From Dipylidium caninum (lineage: Eukaryota; Platyhelminthes; Cestoda; Cyclophyllidea; Dipylidiidae), in the NCBI GenBank assembly GCA_017562135.1, contig QEYB01001179.1, forward strand, positions 593,001-657,000: a stretch of 64,000 bases of DNA, in the 5' to 3' direction. The position numbers and the translations under genes are program-made. The notes under the pieces were generated by a model. The model saw nothing but the letters and a program-made list of their open reading frames with translations. It searched no databases and was not told the origin of the DNA. Positions 50,372-63,300 of the stretch are shown here, piece by piece; positions within the stretch are counted from its first letter, which is position 1; each line of letters starts with the position of its first letter.

Positions 50372-53300
50372 TCAGCGCCAGGGCTCGTACATGTGGATGT
50401 CCTTCTCCAGACTGGCTATCAGACGATCCTTGTCGGCCATCTCCTTCCGCAGGCGTTGAATCTCCCTCCTCTGCTCCAAAAATGCCTCCAACAACTAAAA
50501 ATTCATGAGGTCGCAATGACACCCAACCGAGGCCAAAGAGGCGGTGCGACGGCCGTCACGGGGACGGAGGGTCGACGAGATCGCCCGTTCCCCAAACCGT
50601 CGCCCTCCTCCTCAACCGGCGACCAACCGCTTCGACGTGTCGCCCCTCCCCTTCCGCCTTTCCCCTCGTGCCAAATTTGGGTGGAAGGTTGAATAGTCTA
50701 TCGGGCAGGCAGCTGAGTCGCTGAGAACTCAAAATTCCTCCTTAAAAGTAGATTTTTTGCCCAGCCAAACACTGTCCGTTGTGGCCCTTGACTGTTTGCC
50801 ATCGCGCAGACAGTGTGATAATTCCACGTTCATGACGATTCCCACCTTTACCGCCACACAACAACGACGTCGCGAAGGCTTTTAACTGCGTCCGCGAAGG
50901 ATGCGTTCGCAAGCCGCGTACTTTTGCGGTGGCTCGGTAAAAGTTCCAGCCGACTGGCAGCACAGTTCTCGCCGGTGAATCTCGCCCTTCGATGGCCTCT
51001 GGCCTGCTTCATCTCGCATTCCGCCACCTCGGTCGCTAAGTAGTTCTTGGCCTTTCGTTGGCGGCCTTCCGATGCGACGGACGACGACGAACGACGATGC
51101 CGATGGATTGTGTGAGCCGAACGAATTCGCTCAAGAACCCACAGACCGACCTGCCATAAACCAGACTTTTTACTCCTTCTTTATTCATTTATTTATTTAT
51201 TTATTTATTTATTTTTCACTGCTACATCGCGCCTCGCTGCAACCGCGCGTTCAGCACGGCCGGAGGCGACGACGACCTCGGTTGCCGCGGGTCGCGCCGA
51301 CCTCGACTGCCTAGACGGTCGAATCGCCGAGCGTCTTCAAGTGAAATGTCACCAGGACGCAGTCGTGTAAAGCAATTCCAATGACATTGTCCTCCTTTCA
51401 AGGCGAACAACTTCTGGTGCGTCTGCGACGCCTTCTCGCCTTTTCGGCAACATAAGTTAAACACGTCTGGAGGCCTCGTCTCATTCGCCCCTTTTCAAAT
51501 TGTGCCGGAACAAAACTTCACTGCCGAATGATGTAAATTTTCCACTAAATAAAGACGAAAGTCAAATTCGTAAGCAAAAAAACGTGGATTAGGCATTTGG
51601 AAACATTAACGAGGCAAACGCCTCTGTCGACAAAATCCGCCACGAGTGGGAAACATGCCTTCCGCTTGCATTCCTTGGCAGAATATTCGCCCGCCGGTGA
51701 ATCTCCCCATTTCATTTCGTCTGGCCCGGTTCATCTTGGACCACCCTCGGATGAAGCAAATGCTGCCTCAAGGGGGCGGGGGCGGGGAGCGGGGAGCGGG
51801 GGGAGACACCCGACGACCGGTCGCGTTCTTTTGTAAATTTTTCCTTCAACGCCATGGATGCGATACACTGGGCTCCGGGGCAGCAACAGTCGTTGAGCTC
51901 GCACCACCCGACTCGGCGATGGCCTCGACCTCGGCAGATGTTGCGTGAAAAGCCTCCAGAACGAAGCCTGGAAAACCGATTTTGGCGACCCTGACTTTCT
52001 CTCGAGGCCTCATTCACCATACACGCATGAGACTCCCATTTTCCTAATGATGCGTTCTTGTTTTTTCAGCAATAATGCAACGAAATGTGCTTGGAATGCA
52101 CCTCTGGTTCTTCCCCTCTAAATTGCCATAAAAACAAGACTACAACACTAAATGCGGCGGCGGCGGGGTGGGGGTGGGGAGGTGGAAGTTGACGCCAGTA
52201 GGACGAGCTGTCTCAAAGCGAGCACCTGCTGGTGGCGACCCACCGTCGGGCTGCCCAGTCCGCCGTCGGGTTGAGAGGCGGCCGAGGAGGCGGCTTTCGC
52301 CCAAGGGCTCGGGTCGCCGCCTGCGCTTAAGTTGGACGACCCACTGGCCTTGGCGGGGGACCAGAGGTGCCCGCAGCACTCTCGCCGGCCACTGTGCGGG
52401 ACGGGAATGTTTCCTACTACGCAGCGACCCCTGCGGAGGAGGTTTAAGACGACGCGACTCCCGACAGCCGCTCACGAGCCTCCTCCCGCCATCTCGCATC
52501 TCCGACGGCGTTACTCGGTAGGAAACCATGCGGCCGGCGGGGCGGAGTGGCACGCAAATCGAGCGCCAGCCCAAGTCGCAGCCTCGGGAGCCGCCCTCCT
52601 CACCCCGGGATCACAAGGTCGGTGACGAGGGCGGTCGGTTAGGAAAGCGTCAAGTGCTCACCTTTTGGTAGTCCTGAGGAAGGTTGGTCTTCTGTTCCCC
52701 CGTCCGAGCGAGGTGGGAGGCCTGTGGGCAGAGAAAGGGAGGGAGAACTGAGGAGACGGGGACAAGTTAGCGGCTAAAACATGGCACAACCGGCGTCGCC
52801 TCCGACCGCCCCCACGCAGCCGGGGGCGCCCGGTTCCGCGGCCGCCGCATGCTCGGCCGCAGACGCATGCACTCGCGGGGGGAGGAGCCCGTCAACGTCA
52901 CACATGCCGCCCGGGGATATGACACCCTTACTGAATTGGCCACGCCCCTCCGCGCGTCGGCGTCGAAATCCCCTCTGCGTGCTGTCGCGTGCTGGGAAAG
53001 AGAGAGTGAGAGAGGAGAGAAGTTTGAAAACGCACAGACACGAATACAACAGAGAGGGTGGCGAAGGAGGCAGACACGAGGCGACTCTCCGGAAGCGGGG
53101 GTGGAGGGGGGGGGAAAGAGCCTGAGGCGGGGCAAAAGAAGAGCGCCAAGAGCTTGGGGAAGCGGAGACACGAAGTGAAGTGGGTGCGGGGGGGGGCGGA
53201 GGCAGCAGTGATGGGTCGTGAGGAAGAAGAAGATGATGATGATGGAGAAAACAGGGAAAGAGGATGACGGGCGATGAAGGGGTGGTGAGGGAGGAAGGAA

Positions 53301-55426
53301 GGCAGCCAAATCCCGCGTGGATGAGGGGAGGAGAAATTCGGCAAAGGCGGGGGGGGGAGGGGGCGGGGGCGGAAAGGGAGTAAGTGGGCGGGCGGGTGGG
53401 GGTTAGTGCGGTTAGTGGAGGTGAGTGCACGACGCGTAAGTTTAACCCTTCCCCCTCCGCAACTCCCCTCGCCCCCGACCTCCTCTCACCTTCTCGTCCC
53501 TCGCTCTCGCCGCTTGCAACGGGGATGTCATAAACTGGGAGAAAAGATCGCTACACCCGAGAAGTGCAGTTCTGTTCAGGTCAAACCGAGACACTCGCCC
53601 ACAGGGTGTGGCTTTCCTTCTTCGGATTAAAAAAGGCCGTCATTGGACCGTGAAATCGCCCGAACACGGATAAACCGGCCACAGAGAGGCCGGTCCTGCC
53701 GCCTCCACTTCTCCCACATGCTGTAGGCTGCGTTGCCTCGGTTAATCTCAGCAAAATTCCAGCGCGAAGTGAAGGCGTCCTTCAGCAGACTGACTTTTCC
53801 GCGTCGTTCGACCTTGTCTCACTGACAGGCGAATGGGGAGCAGCAGAAGTCCCGCTTTGACGTGACCACAGCTGACCTCCGCTGTCGCCCCATCCGTCTG
53901 CCTCCCAGGGGCTTTGGGGAGGCAGAGGGACGAAAAGGGGCCTCAGACAATACGGCTACGCAAGGGGCGGATCGCCCGCCTCGCACTTCAAGGTCACGCG
54001 TCAAATGACAGCTCGGTGATGGCTGCACGAGTGTCACGAAAGCCTGGAAGTGATTCTCTCATTTTACTAAAAATTAGGAGACATCCTTTTAGCGGGTTCA
54101 CTGAACCACGTGGAACTGGCCACTGAGAGAATTTTTGGGAGAAGGTGGGGGGAGGCATGAATTATCAGCTCTAACGGGCATACCCCTTTGCCAGGCGAGT
54201 CATAGTAGAAATCACCGGAGTTTGAGCTCGACACATGGTAGACACCGCAATGGTTGAGCTTTTTAGGCAGTCCACCTCCATCACTCTGAATGGAGGAGGC
54301 CGACTGGGAACGATTTGCAGCACCTCCCGGCTGGTCGGCGTTCATTGGACGCGCGAGTGACCTTGACACGTGTTGCGTTGACCCGCTGTTGGTCGACTGG
54401 AGGTGTTGGTGCCTCGTCAGCGAGGTGGTACTGTTGTGCGCGGAACTGTTATTCTTCAGGGTCATCTCCTCCACCTGACGGATTATCTCGCGCACTGAGG
54501 GGAGCACCAGATTCTCATCGTCCTCGCTCTAATCAGTGATCAGCAGAACACCGCATTAAGCGCCACGTTGGCAGGCAGTCTCTGCCTACACGAGGGCGGA
54601 CTTCGTGGTCTCTGCATCACTCTCCGCCGCCCTAACTTCCTCCAGGAATGGCAGCTGACTACTGCCTCTACCCATCGGAAGGCTTGCCCGAATTCTTGTC
54701 AGTCCACCCATTCGCCCGTCTCTTGCCCTGTTTTCCTCTGAGTTACAGCTGACTTCGCGCCTACCTGCCTCGCCCCGTAATTTTGTCAAGGCCCGACCAT
54801 AACTTTTCGCGCCATCACGACAACGTGAATGCGGCCTTTCTCGGCAGCCTATTGTGGAGGTCCACAAGGAATGCGACATGCCCAACGAAGACATGTTTTT
54901 TCAAGCCGTGCCCATTTTCCTGAGGATAAAGAGTGTCCTCTAAAAAAGCCGAAATTTAACGGACTCTCTCATGTTTTCATGCATTGTTAAACCGTCAAGT
55001 CTCCTCGAGGTGATGGTGACCATGAGGCACTTTTAAATTTACTTCATTCTGGTCTTTGGTCGCGGTCGGTGTTAGTTGAGGTATGCGGGCTAGTAGGCAG
55101 TCGTCGAGCAAGGACTCAAACATGGCCAACCGCACCTGAGGTCCGTCCACAGACGAGGAGGTGTGGTGGTTCCTGCTCAGGGTGTGAGAAGGAGCAGGTG
55201 CTGGCTGTGGGAGGATGACTTGCTCGGAGCGAACACGATCGTCGAAAGCGCCACCGCCGCCAGTGGTGTTGAATCTGAAGTGCTGGCGCGAACTGCTTGG
55301 CGGTCCGTTGGTCGGGCTGGCCTGCTCACTTCGACTGCGTACCTGGATCTTCACAGTGCCCGCCTTCCGGCCGGACACGTAGAATTGGGGCATTAGCGAG
55401 CTTGGCTGCCGAAAGTGGAAAATCAT
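50372..55426 (-). CDS. Unrecognised protein with Ser/Asn/Gly-rich linker and C-terminal coiled coil
   Basis: I do not recognise this protein. Four exons join in frame and give 303 residues: 55043-55426 (possible ATG at 55426, or an acceptor at 55406-55407 if it continues from further upstream), 54184-54528, 52662-52721 and 50372-50494. The first exon ends MFESLLDDCLLARIPQ...KDQNE. The second begins SEDDENLVLPSVREIIRQVE, a charged helix, followed by a Ser/Asn-rich linker and GDFYYDSPGKG. The third is ASHLARTGEQKTNLPQDYQK. The last is a 40-residue coiled coil (LEQRREIQRLRKEMADKD, then IHMYEPWR and stop). Good donors (GTAAAT, GTATGC, GTGAGC) and acceptors frame each exon. Such architecture suggests a cytoskeletal or signalling scaffold, which is a guess. 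It may be the 3' half of the gene upstream at 57.4-63.3 kb. Confidence 0.6.
50495..52661 (-). other. GC-rich intron of the coiled-coil gene
   Basis: A 2,167-nt intron between the last two exons. It contains G tracts, a TTTA repeat and many long ORFs in all frames caused by high GC content. None has splice sites and composition that convince me as exons. Confidence 0.5.
51186..51215 (+). repeat. TTTA tetranucleotide microsatellite
   Basis: About seven tandem ATTT units inside the 50495-52661 intron. Confidence 0.9.
53345..53402 (+). repeat. Clustered G tracts with quadruplex potential
   Basis: More than four runs of three to nine G within 60 nt. On the transcribed minus-strand gene this lies in the intron between exons 52662-52721 and 54184-54528 and would be C-rich in the RNA. 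Confidence 0.65.
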
Positions 55427-56600
55427 TGTTACTTAAGCCAAATTCAGTAACATTCATTTGTGTGAAGCAGTGATCCATAAAAGGACGCCTCTTTCGCTTT
55501 ACTGCCCAGTGACGATAAGGAATTTTTCATTGAATAGCATAACATTTGTAGTGTCACAACTAAACAAAGCCAGCCGTTATAGGAAGCGGATGTGATAGGG
55601 TAAATAAAAAAGCGGCATTTGCCTTCTTGGCCTACCCTAGAAATCTACGAAAATCATTTGCACTGCAAGCCTGAAAGTCCACTTTGTCTACCTGCAGACC
55701 GTCATAATTTGACGGCCAAATTGTTTCGGGGCTGTTAACCAACATGATGGGGCTAGTGTCTCAGCCATTTTGACGGCAGAATCATTCAATTTAACGACAA
55801 GTGCTAGGCAAATGGCGCCGTGTGAACCGAAGTGTTTGGCCTTCTTTAACATTATGAAGATTCAACGTTACTTATGATGATAAAAACGCTAGTTTAACGT
55901 GTTCCTCTTCCTCCAGCGCCAATGAGCAAATTTTATAAGTTCTGTAAAATAAATTAAAATTTAATAAGAGGCAACTTGAAGCAGGAGGAAGAGAAAGTAC
56001 ACTCCATACTTAGAAGAGCGGATTCTCTTTGACTGCAAACTTGGAAATATTCGGAAAGAAACAAAATGAATGCACAACTATTTTATTCTTTATTATGCAC
56101 TATTGGGATAGGACTTGTGAAGCGTAACAAAATAATTTTAAGTTAAAGAGGAAAATGGCCGCATATCTAATGAAACCGGTGAAAATGATGTGGCAGTTAC
56201 TGGAGTTTCTAAGAAAATACGGGTCACAAGAAGACAGTTTTTTTTCAGTAAATACAAGCTTATCAAAGTTAAGATTAGTAGTGGTGGAGTTAAAAGTAGG
56301 CAGGATTCGAGTCTGGACAAAGTGCCCTTCTGCATCCACCCAACCTCACAACGCATCTGGACAAGGGCAACGTACGCGTCGAGATGTCCTGAGCTGGCTT
56401 TCAAAAGCAAAAAACTTTTAACCCAACGGTTCTCAGGTTTAAAGGCAAACAAAAGGATAGATGGATAAAGGGGAGACGACAGGGACCTACACACGACAAA
56501 TTTGTCCGTGGGAAATAAGGGCACAATGGTAATCTGACCCTTGGCCAGTGCCTCTAACGATCCGTACACTCGACTGCGCCGCAAATGATCCGACAGGTTA

Positions 56601-56621
56601 GCACGCACGCACGCACGCACG
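56601..56621 (+). repeat. GCAC tetranucleotide repeat
   Basis: Five tandem GCAC units, followed by GCGATTACGCGC. Confidence 0.9.
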
Positions 56622-57185
56622 CGATTACGCGCACCCCGGACTCCTGATTGGCTACGGCTTTTGTGCTATCCCAACCGTATTTCTAGCTTTGTCGAAGGTG
56701 ATATACCTGGAAAAACAGCTTGCCCACAATTTCTAAATTTACCTATTGGTCCTCGTATAAATAAACGTGATGAAGGTCTTCACAATGTTATGCTCTTAAG
56801 AAGCACTAACTATAGGCTTAGAGAGCCTTGGACAGCAACATAAGGGCAATCTTTCCTGGAAGAAATATAGTGTCGTTTTTGTTAATACGTCCGTAATGCC
56901 GAATGAGGTCAGGATGGTTCGGAGTTAGGGGGCTGACAGAGTTGCCTTGACCGTAGGGTTGTCTAAACGTCTACACTTACTTCATGTGTGATAGGCGAGC
57001 TGAGAAAGAGTAAGGCGTGAATATGAATTTTAGCATGCAAGTGACGTCTGTTGACGAAAAAAGATACCCTCTAATGTCTTAAATACGCAGTGCACAGTTG
57101 TCTCATTTAATTAAGCAAAGCAAATTGTTGAACGTGATTATCGAAAAAACAAAGTATGATAAAAACAAAAAGTGGTTTGAATTGG

Positions 57186-57191
57186 TTTATT
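57186..57191 (-). promoter_or_regulatory. Poly(A) signal AATAAA (distal)
   Basis: Minus-strand AATAAA about 206 nt beyond the stop codon at 57397-57399. A second copy lies at 57256-57261, about 136 nt beyond. Together they support a transcript end here. Confidence 0.4.
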
Positions 57192-57255
57192 TGGAATAAT
57201 TCATAGAGTCAGTCAAATATGGTCACTTGTTTGATTGTATCACTTAAGGAAAACA

Positions 57256-57261
57256 TTTATT
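57256..57261 (-). promoter_or_regulatory. Poly(A) signal AATAAA (proximal)
   Basis: Minus-strand AATAAA about 136 nt beyond the stop codon of the gene at 57397-63301. Confidence 0.4.
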
Positions 57262-57396
57262 TTCATTGGTAGCGAAACTAAACCAAAAAATCAAGGACGG
57301 AATTCCTGTGTTATTGTCGATAAGCTCAAATTTCCTTTGATCCGTTACCCCATGGCGGAGGTCCAAAAACTAAAGCTTTGCCACAAATGCAGTTAC

Positions 57397-60300
57397 TCAG
57401 ATTGCGACGTTTTTATCAGAAGAAGCTAACAGAGCTCGACGCGCCCGAAGCCCATCCATCTCCGCCTTGAGCTGTGGTCGGAGAGTTTCTCCAACTAGTG
57501 CAAGTGGCTCAACTGCATCGTTGTGGACAATTTTCTTGGTGGTAATGAACTGCATAGACGTCTTTGGGTATGGTGTTTTCCCAAATTTCCCCTTTTATTT
57601 TTACGAAACAAGAGATGTAATTTCTCTCACCTGGGCCTTTTCTCCCAGATAGGTCATATCGAGCGCGTTGTCGGATGGATAGCGCTTTTGGTTGACGTTG
57701 GGTCCGTAATAGGCTTGTAGTCTTCGAAAACTGGGACCTGAAATGGGCCCAAAAAATTTACAACAAATGATAATCTTTAGCAAAAACGGAATACTCATTT
57801 CGGAGGAGAGACTTTTGGATTTGTTGTGCAGCCCACCCAACCGCCTCTTCAGCTGACCGTGCCGCCTCTCCTCTAATCCTCGATCTGAATTATGCGTTAT
57901 TTTTTGGGCAAACTGGTAGATAGAAATGATTTTGACTGGTCCTCCCAACTTAGCAGGTGTGAGAGTTGTCAAGACAGATTTCGGCAGTCACTGCGTCCAA
58001 AGTTAATTGGTCTGTGTATCGGTCTGTTAAATGTCAAGCTTTTACTAGCATCAATTCCTTTTTTTCTGGCTAGTGAATACTCAGCCCGAGGCTTTTAGGT
58101 CAGGGGATTTCCTGCTATATCGAGGACTCCATTTTTGTGTTTCTACTATGGAAAAGGTGCTTAGCTCTTTTGTATGAAATCGAAAGCTTTTTTGTAGTCG
58201 AAATAATTTGGTGAAATTAGTCCCTTGAAGGAAAATTTTCACCGTCTTTCGCCAGTGCAGTTCAAACGAAAGTGTACACCTCAGAAAACCATCTTCATAC
58301 TAAATTTTTGGTGTTCCTGAGTCGATCGTGCATTATTTTTCGCTGGCATGGTTGAATAACTTTTTTACGCCCGCAAAGGCGTCCCATAAAGTTCAATTTC
58401 GCCCACATAACGTCATTTTTTCGGTGTCAAGTAGTGAAATCTTCAAGCGGTTTCTTCTCAACACACGGCGGGAAGTGAAAATGTTAGCTGACACGGGTTT
58501 TTCGGAGGTTGAAAGATCCGAAGCCACTAACTGTGGTCGCACTTCCCTTATGAAAGAGAATATCAGTATAACTGCACCGAAAAACCAAGTACGAGATTGT
58601 GATTTTCAGGCGAGATGAAGGAAGAAGCCTGTTGACATTACAGTCTAAGTCGGTAGTGTCGAAATCTAGTTAATATTATTTGAGGGAAAAGCGCGACAGT
58701 GTTAAAAATATTGCGCCTTCCCCTTTGGGGGCGGCTGTTTCCCCAATTGCCTTAGGGCCGCCAGATACGAATGTGTGACAGTCAAGCGAACCGCTATTCA
58801 AGTAGCGGAACAAAAGATAAACATTCGAAATTGGTGACATGGACATTTAGACGTCACACAATCACCATAGATAATGAACTTTGCGTATTTTTCTAGAAAA
58901 CATTGAAGCTCGTTTAGTGTACTATCCTTATCTTTATATTCTAGAAACGATCTGTTTGGCAAATATTTTGGAAAAAAAATTATTGGCCGTTCTGATTTTA
59001 CTTACGTTTAGCTAATTTTATAACAGATAAGTGCTAAATTTGAGAGACTATCAAATTTTCGGCATGGAAGACGCAAAAATAAATGACATCCCCCAAGAGA
59101 AAAGGGAAACTCATTGGGCCAAACACACAAAATTCGAAGCGGTGGTGCCGTACATCACGCACTCATCTATCCCTTACTCCCTTATATGACAAAAAATTAA
59201 ACAAACTGTCTACAATTATTACTCCTTACGTCGGAACCTATCGTGGAGGATTGAAATTTGTTCCACAACTGATTAAAAGTTTATTACTTGGAAGTGACGA
59301 TTTCATGGCTGATAATATCCATAAATAGGCAAGGCGAGTTTGACCCTTTAGCAATTAACTCATTACACAAATTATTAAAACAATTCAATCTAGGAAGCCA
59401 GGGAAAAGCACTGCATTTTCGTCTAACATTTACAGCCGACTTCCAAGATCCCGGCATGACTGTAACCTTGAACTTTAATTCCTAAATGATCCAAACAAAA
59501 AATAATGATGAAAGGTGTGTTTTAACGCAAACCACTAATTTTTCATTTGTTTTACTTTGCACCGTTATTATTTATTAACGGCTTACTTAGTTCTATTTTA
59601 CTATAATTGATAAAAAAATTAACGTCAAGGTATTCGAGCTTCCCTGCGAGATAGGTCCAATGTGTTGAGAGAGAACTTGCTCCCATCATTCAGTACCCCT
59701 CCACTCCGAAACACTCATGGCTTTTGGAACCTTGCTCATCAAACTATATCCATGCTCACGTAGTAGGATTATTTGATTTACTAAACGTCAGCAAGATCAC
59801 GGAATACGTAGCCTTAGTGTAAAAGGAAGCAGGGCAGGGAATCAATGCTGAACAAGCTAAAGCTATCTTAAGGAACATGAAAAGTGGCCTCGGCGTCGTG
59901 TTCCAATCCAATTTCCCTCCTTACTTAATTGCTCAATGTTAAGTTCTGCGGGATATTTTATTCACTCACGAATGACGGAATGATAGGCTAATATGAACAT
60001 ACATTTTTGTTAATCCCACCATTGATAGTGTCTAACATTTGTTTACTTACGAAATATTGGTTGGAAACACTTCCTTTTTGGTACATTTAAATTCACAAAT
60101 AAACTATTTTGAAGTAGCCATAAGTGGTACGTTATGAGGGCTCATACCGCTACAATCTCTCATGCGAACCGCGTCTAAAGGCGGCAGAGGGGCTTGAAGC
60201 TTTGCCTGGTTGCTCGCACGTACACTCACCTCCACGAAAAGTGCCGCCGTCTCCACCCCTGAGGGTTCCGTTGTAATCGGGCTCCAACCGTACAGTGGAC

Positions 60301-63300
60301 GCCGCGTTGATGGACCGCAAAGGCGGTCCCAGCGGCGCCGCCGTAGTGGTGGGCAACGTCAACTCCGACTGATGATGCGGCCTGGATGCCAGTGTCGCCG
60401 CGGTCGTGACAGAAGTGGCCGGTTGGTAGTGATATCCCAGGGTCGAATACTCCGAGCTGACCGGTGCGGTCTTCAAAATCGGTCGTTTCTCCTTCGGTTT
60501 GGCCGAATTCTGAAATCTGCCCTGAAGCTCTTCAATCACCGACGACGGACTGCTCCGTCCTGTGTATCTACTCGTCCCTCTGGCCACCGTCGGACTGGTC
60601 ATGGCGGACATGGACCCCGGGGAATAGTCAGTAAAGCTGCCACGTGAGGTCACCACCGAGTTGCCACGATAATCCATAACCTACAAAATCACCCAACGCA
60701 GGATTGTGGAGGGTGGAGAATGCACAAAGCCCACGAAGGATGTGGGTGTGTGTGTGTATATATGTGTGCAGAGGCAAACGCCGGAAAAACAGGTAATCGA
60801 TCAATACGCTGCCTTCTGATTGGCTGAAACAGCACATTTTGGCTGTCTCTCCCTGTGTGTGTGTGTGTGTGTGTGTGTGTGCATGTCTGCGTGTATGCGG
60901 TGAACGGTAAGTGATGCGTCATCGGGATGTTATAAGAGAGAGAGAGAAGCTAATGTTCATACTTAATTTTCGCACATCGTTTCCATTGGCTGCGATCGCT
61001 TCTCCTCCCCCCTCGCCCAGCCGACTTTCCTCCACGGTGCCGCGGCACACCCGCCGGCCACGGCCCCCGTTGGCACCATTACACGCTCTCCCTCGTCTGA
61101 CATGATGACTTTGGGTGATATTTCACCCCATTGGGGTCATGGGGTCGCGGCCACTTCACTTGTGAAGTGCCTCCGTCCCCCTCCCGGTCGAGGACGCCTT
61201 CGTCGACTGCATGTCGACTTCAAATAGGCCACGCTGATGACGAGTGAGGGCAAAAACAGCCCACGAAACCGAAAATATTGCACTGACACGTCGAGGCAAG
61301 AGGCAAAGCTTTTACAAATATTCGGCGAAGTTGCCATGGACGGTTTTTTGACATGACAAAGAAAGGGTTGTTGAGGCTCATTTTTGCGGCACATGCCACA
61401 TCCATCAAATCTGTCAATGATGTTCACGATCCGAAGGAGGCCGCAGACTGGGACGGCATTCTGCCCTCTTAAGTTGCCTCAGCGGCGGTTTCCCATGTGG
61501 GCACAATTTTCAGCCGTCAGCCAAGCACCACTGGAACCCGGGACAATTGCTGCTTTCGGCGTCTGGGAAACAGGCGCCTGCGTGATTCGGTGCGTGGGGG
61601 CGACGGGGAAATTTCGTACCTGTCCTAACATTTGACTGACACATAACTTCCAGGTTGGCGCGGAAACTACTCGACCGCCCCAGCCTCCTTCCAACTTCGC
61701 CGCGGACGATTAGGCTGTCCGCGGGCAAAAATAGCTGCTCCTCTCGGCCACCATCGATTGTGTGTGCAGCGTTACACTTCCATCGCCGTGTTGCGACGGT
61801 TATTTATAAACTCCCGACATGTTTCTTGACAGGCTGTGCACAGGCAGATTGGCCGGGCTCGGGGACGGGACGGGACGCCACGGAATGGGGTGGGACGCGC
61901 TGAAGGCAGCCTGGGGCAACGGCTTCGACCAGTAACCGCAGAGGGACGGCGGCATGCACACTGCGCACCACCGTTGTCAGGCCGTATAAAACAACTATCA
62001 GATGGCGCATATGACGCAGTGGCTTGTCTTCGCGGCTAAATCTTGATTAAACAGGATGGTTGAGAAACTCGACGCCCCACCTCCTCGGTGCTGACGTCTC
62101 CGCAGCCGGTTTTTATTAGTCCATCGTGTCCAATTTGCGTGAGGCCAGGGAAAACCTCGATTCCTTCACCTCTGTCCCTCTTCCAAACAGACTGACTAAG
62201 TGGCCGAGGTATTTATGCCCCTCTTGTCCAATTTTATGGCCGGGGCAGAGGGTTTTACCGCCTGCCGGAGCGATTACAGCGGCCACGATCGACGCCATTA
62301 TGTCCGGAACCGGTGTCTTACTAATTCCCGCGGTAGTGGGTGGAAAGGAGTGAGGGGAGTATTTAGTCAGCACGCACCTGTGTGCGGGTGAAGACGCGTG
62401 CACGGGGAAAGCCAGTAGCGGCAGGAAAGGTGACATCACTTAACTTAGGCGGTGTACACTTGGCTGCGAGGATGGCGCTTGGCCAGTTGCCTCGTCCCCA
62501 GTCATCGCGCATGGGAGGAGTCGGGATATTTAGTGTACGCGGTTTTTTCAAACCGAGTCACCTCGACCGAGTGTTTGGACGTATATGCTTCTTTCAGGCA
62601 AGTAGCTTCTTAAATTTCGCTCAAAACTTCCAGGGTACGCGAGAGGCAAGGAAGTCAATTGAGAAAAACAATTTATGAAGCTAAGGTAACTTTGCTACTG
62701 AATTGGAAAGAGTAGACTTGAAATAGTGTCGCTCATGTAAGTGAAGGGATTAACGGGGCGCCTAATTTTCCCACCACCACAAAATCGGGTTTAATTTTGA
62801 AGAACATACACGATCCTATTGACATTGTCGTGAAAGGAATACATTTGGGTTGCCATATTGTTTATGTACCTAACTCAACTTACGCACTGAAAATTAAGTA
62901 ACTGAAACATGAACAGCCTACTCAAATGGATGAGTAGTGCATTTTAATAATTCCAGAAACTGTTGGATTTATTGGGCGCCTCTTGCTTTAATTCAAAGCA
63001 GTTTAATAACACCGTAATTGCCACAATTCCTATTAAGAGGCTTCACAAGTTAGTAACGACGCAAAACTTGCTCACTAATATGCCTTTCAAGTGACGGAAA
63101 CGACGTCCATTGCGCACAACCGCCCCGGCCATGCTTCAGCACTGGCACCCTCGCGGTGTCGCATGTCGACCATTCGGTCGGTGAAGCAGGATTTGCTAGA
63201 GGTTAATGTCACGTAAAGGAGTTGCTTCTTACCCTATCATCATACTCCGATCTGGTCATACACGCCTCCATAGGCCGTGAAGGAATGTAAAGCGTCCCGC

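Larger units (their letters stand above)
55427..57396. other. Interval between the two minus-strand gene segments
   Basis: About 2 kb, AT-rich, without a supported exon. It is either intergenic or an intron if the two segments are one gene. It contains a GCAC tetranucleotide repeat at 56601-56621 and two minus-strand AATAAA signals near 57.2 kb. Confidence 0.4.

Noticed and set aside
49334..50692. Multiple overlapping ORFs on both strands
   Set aside because: High GC suppresses stop codons. Only the coiled-coil exon 50372-50494 has splice sites and helical composition.
52767..53430. ORFs of up to 218 codons on both strands
   Set aside because: Pro/Ser/His or Gly/Glu/Arg-rich products in several frames of a GC-rich repeat region, without exon boundaries.
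60210..60647. 145-codon plus-strand ORF
   Set aside because: Antisense of the minus-strand exon 60230-60680, which has matching splice sites and phase.
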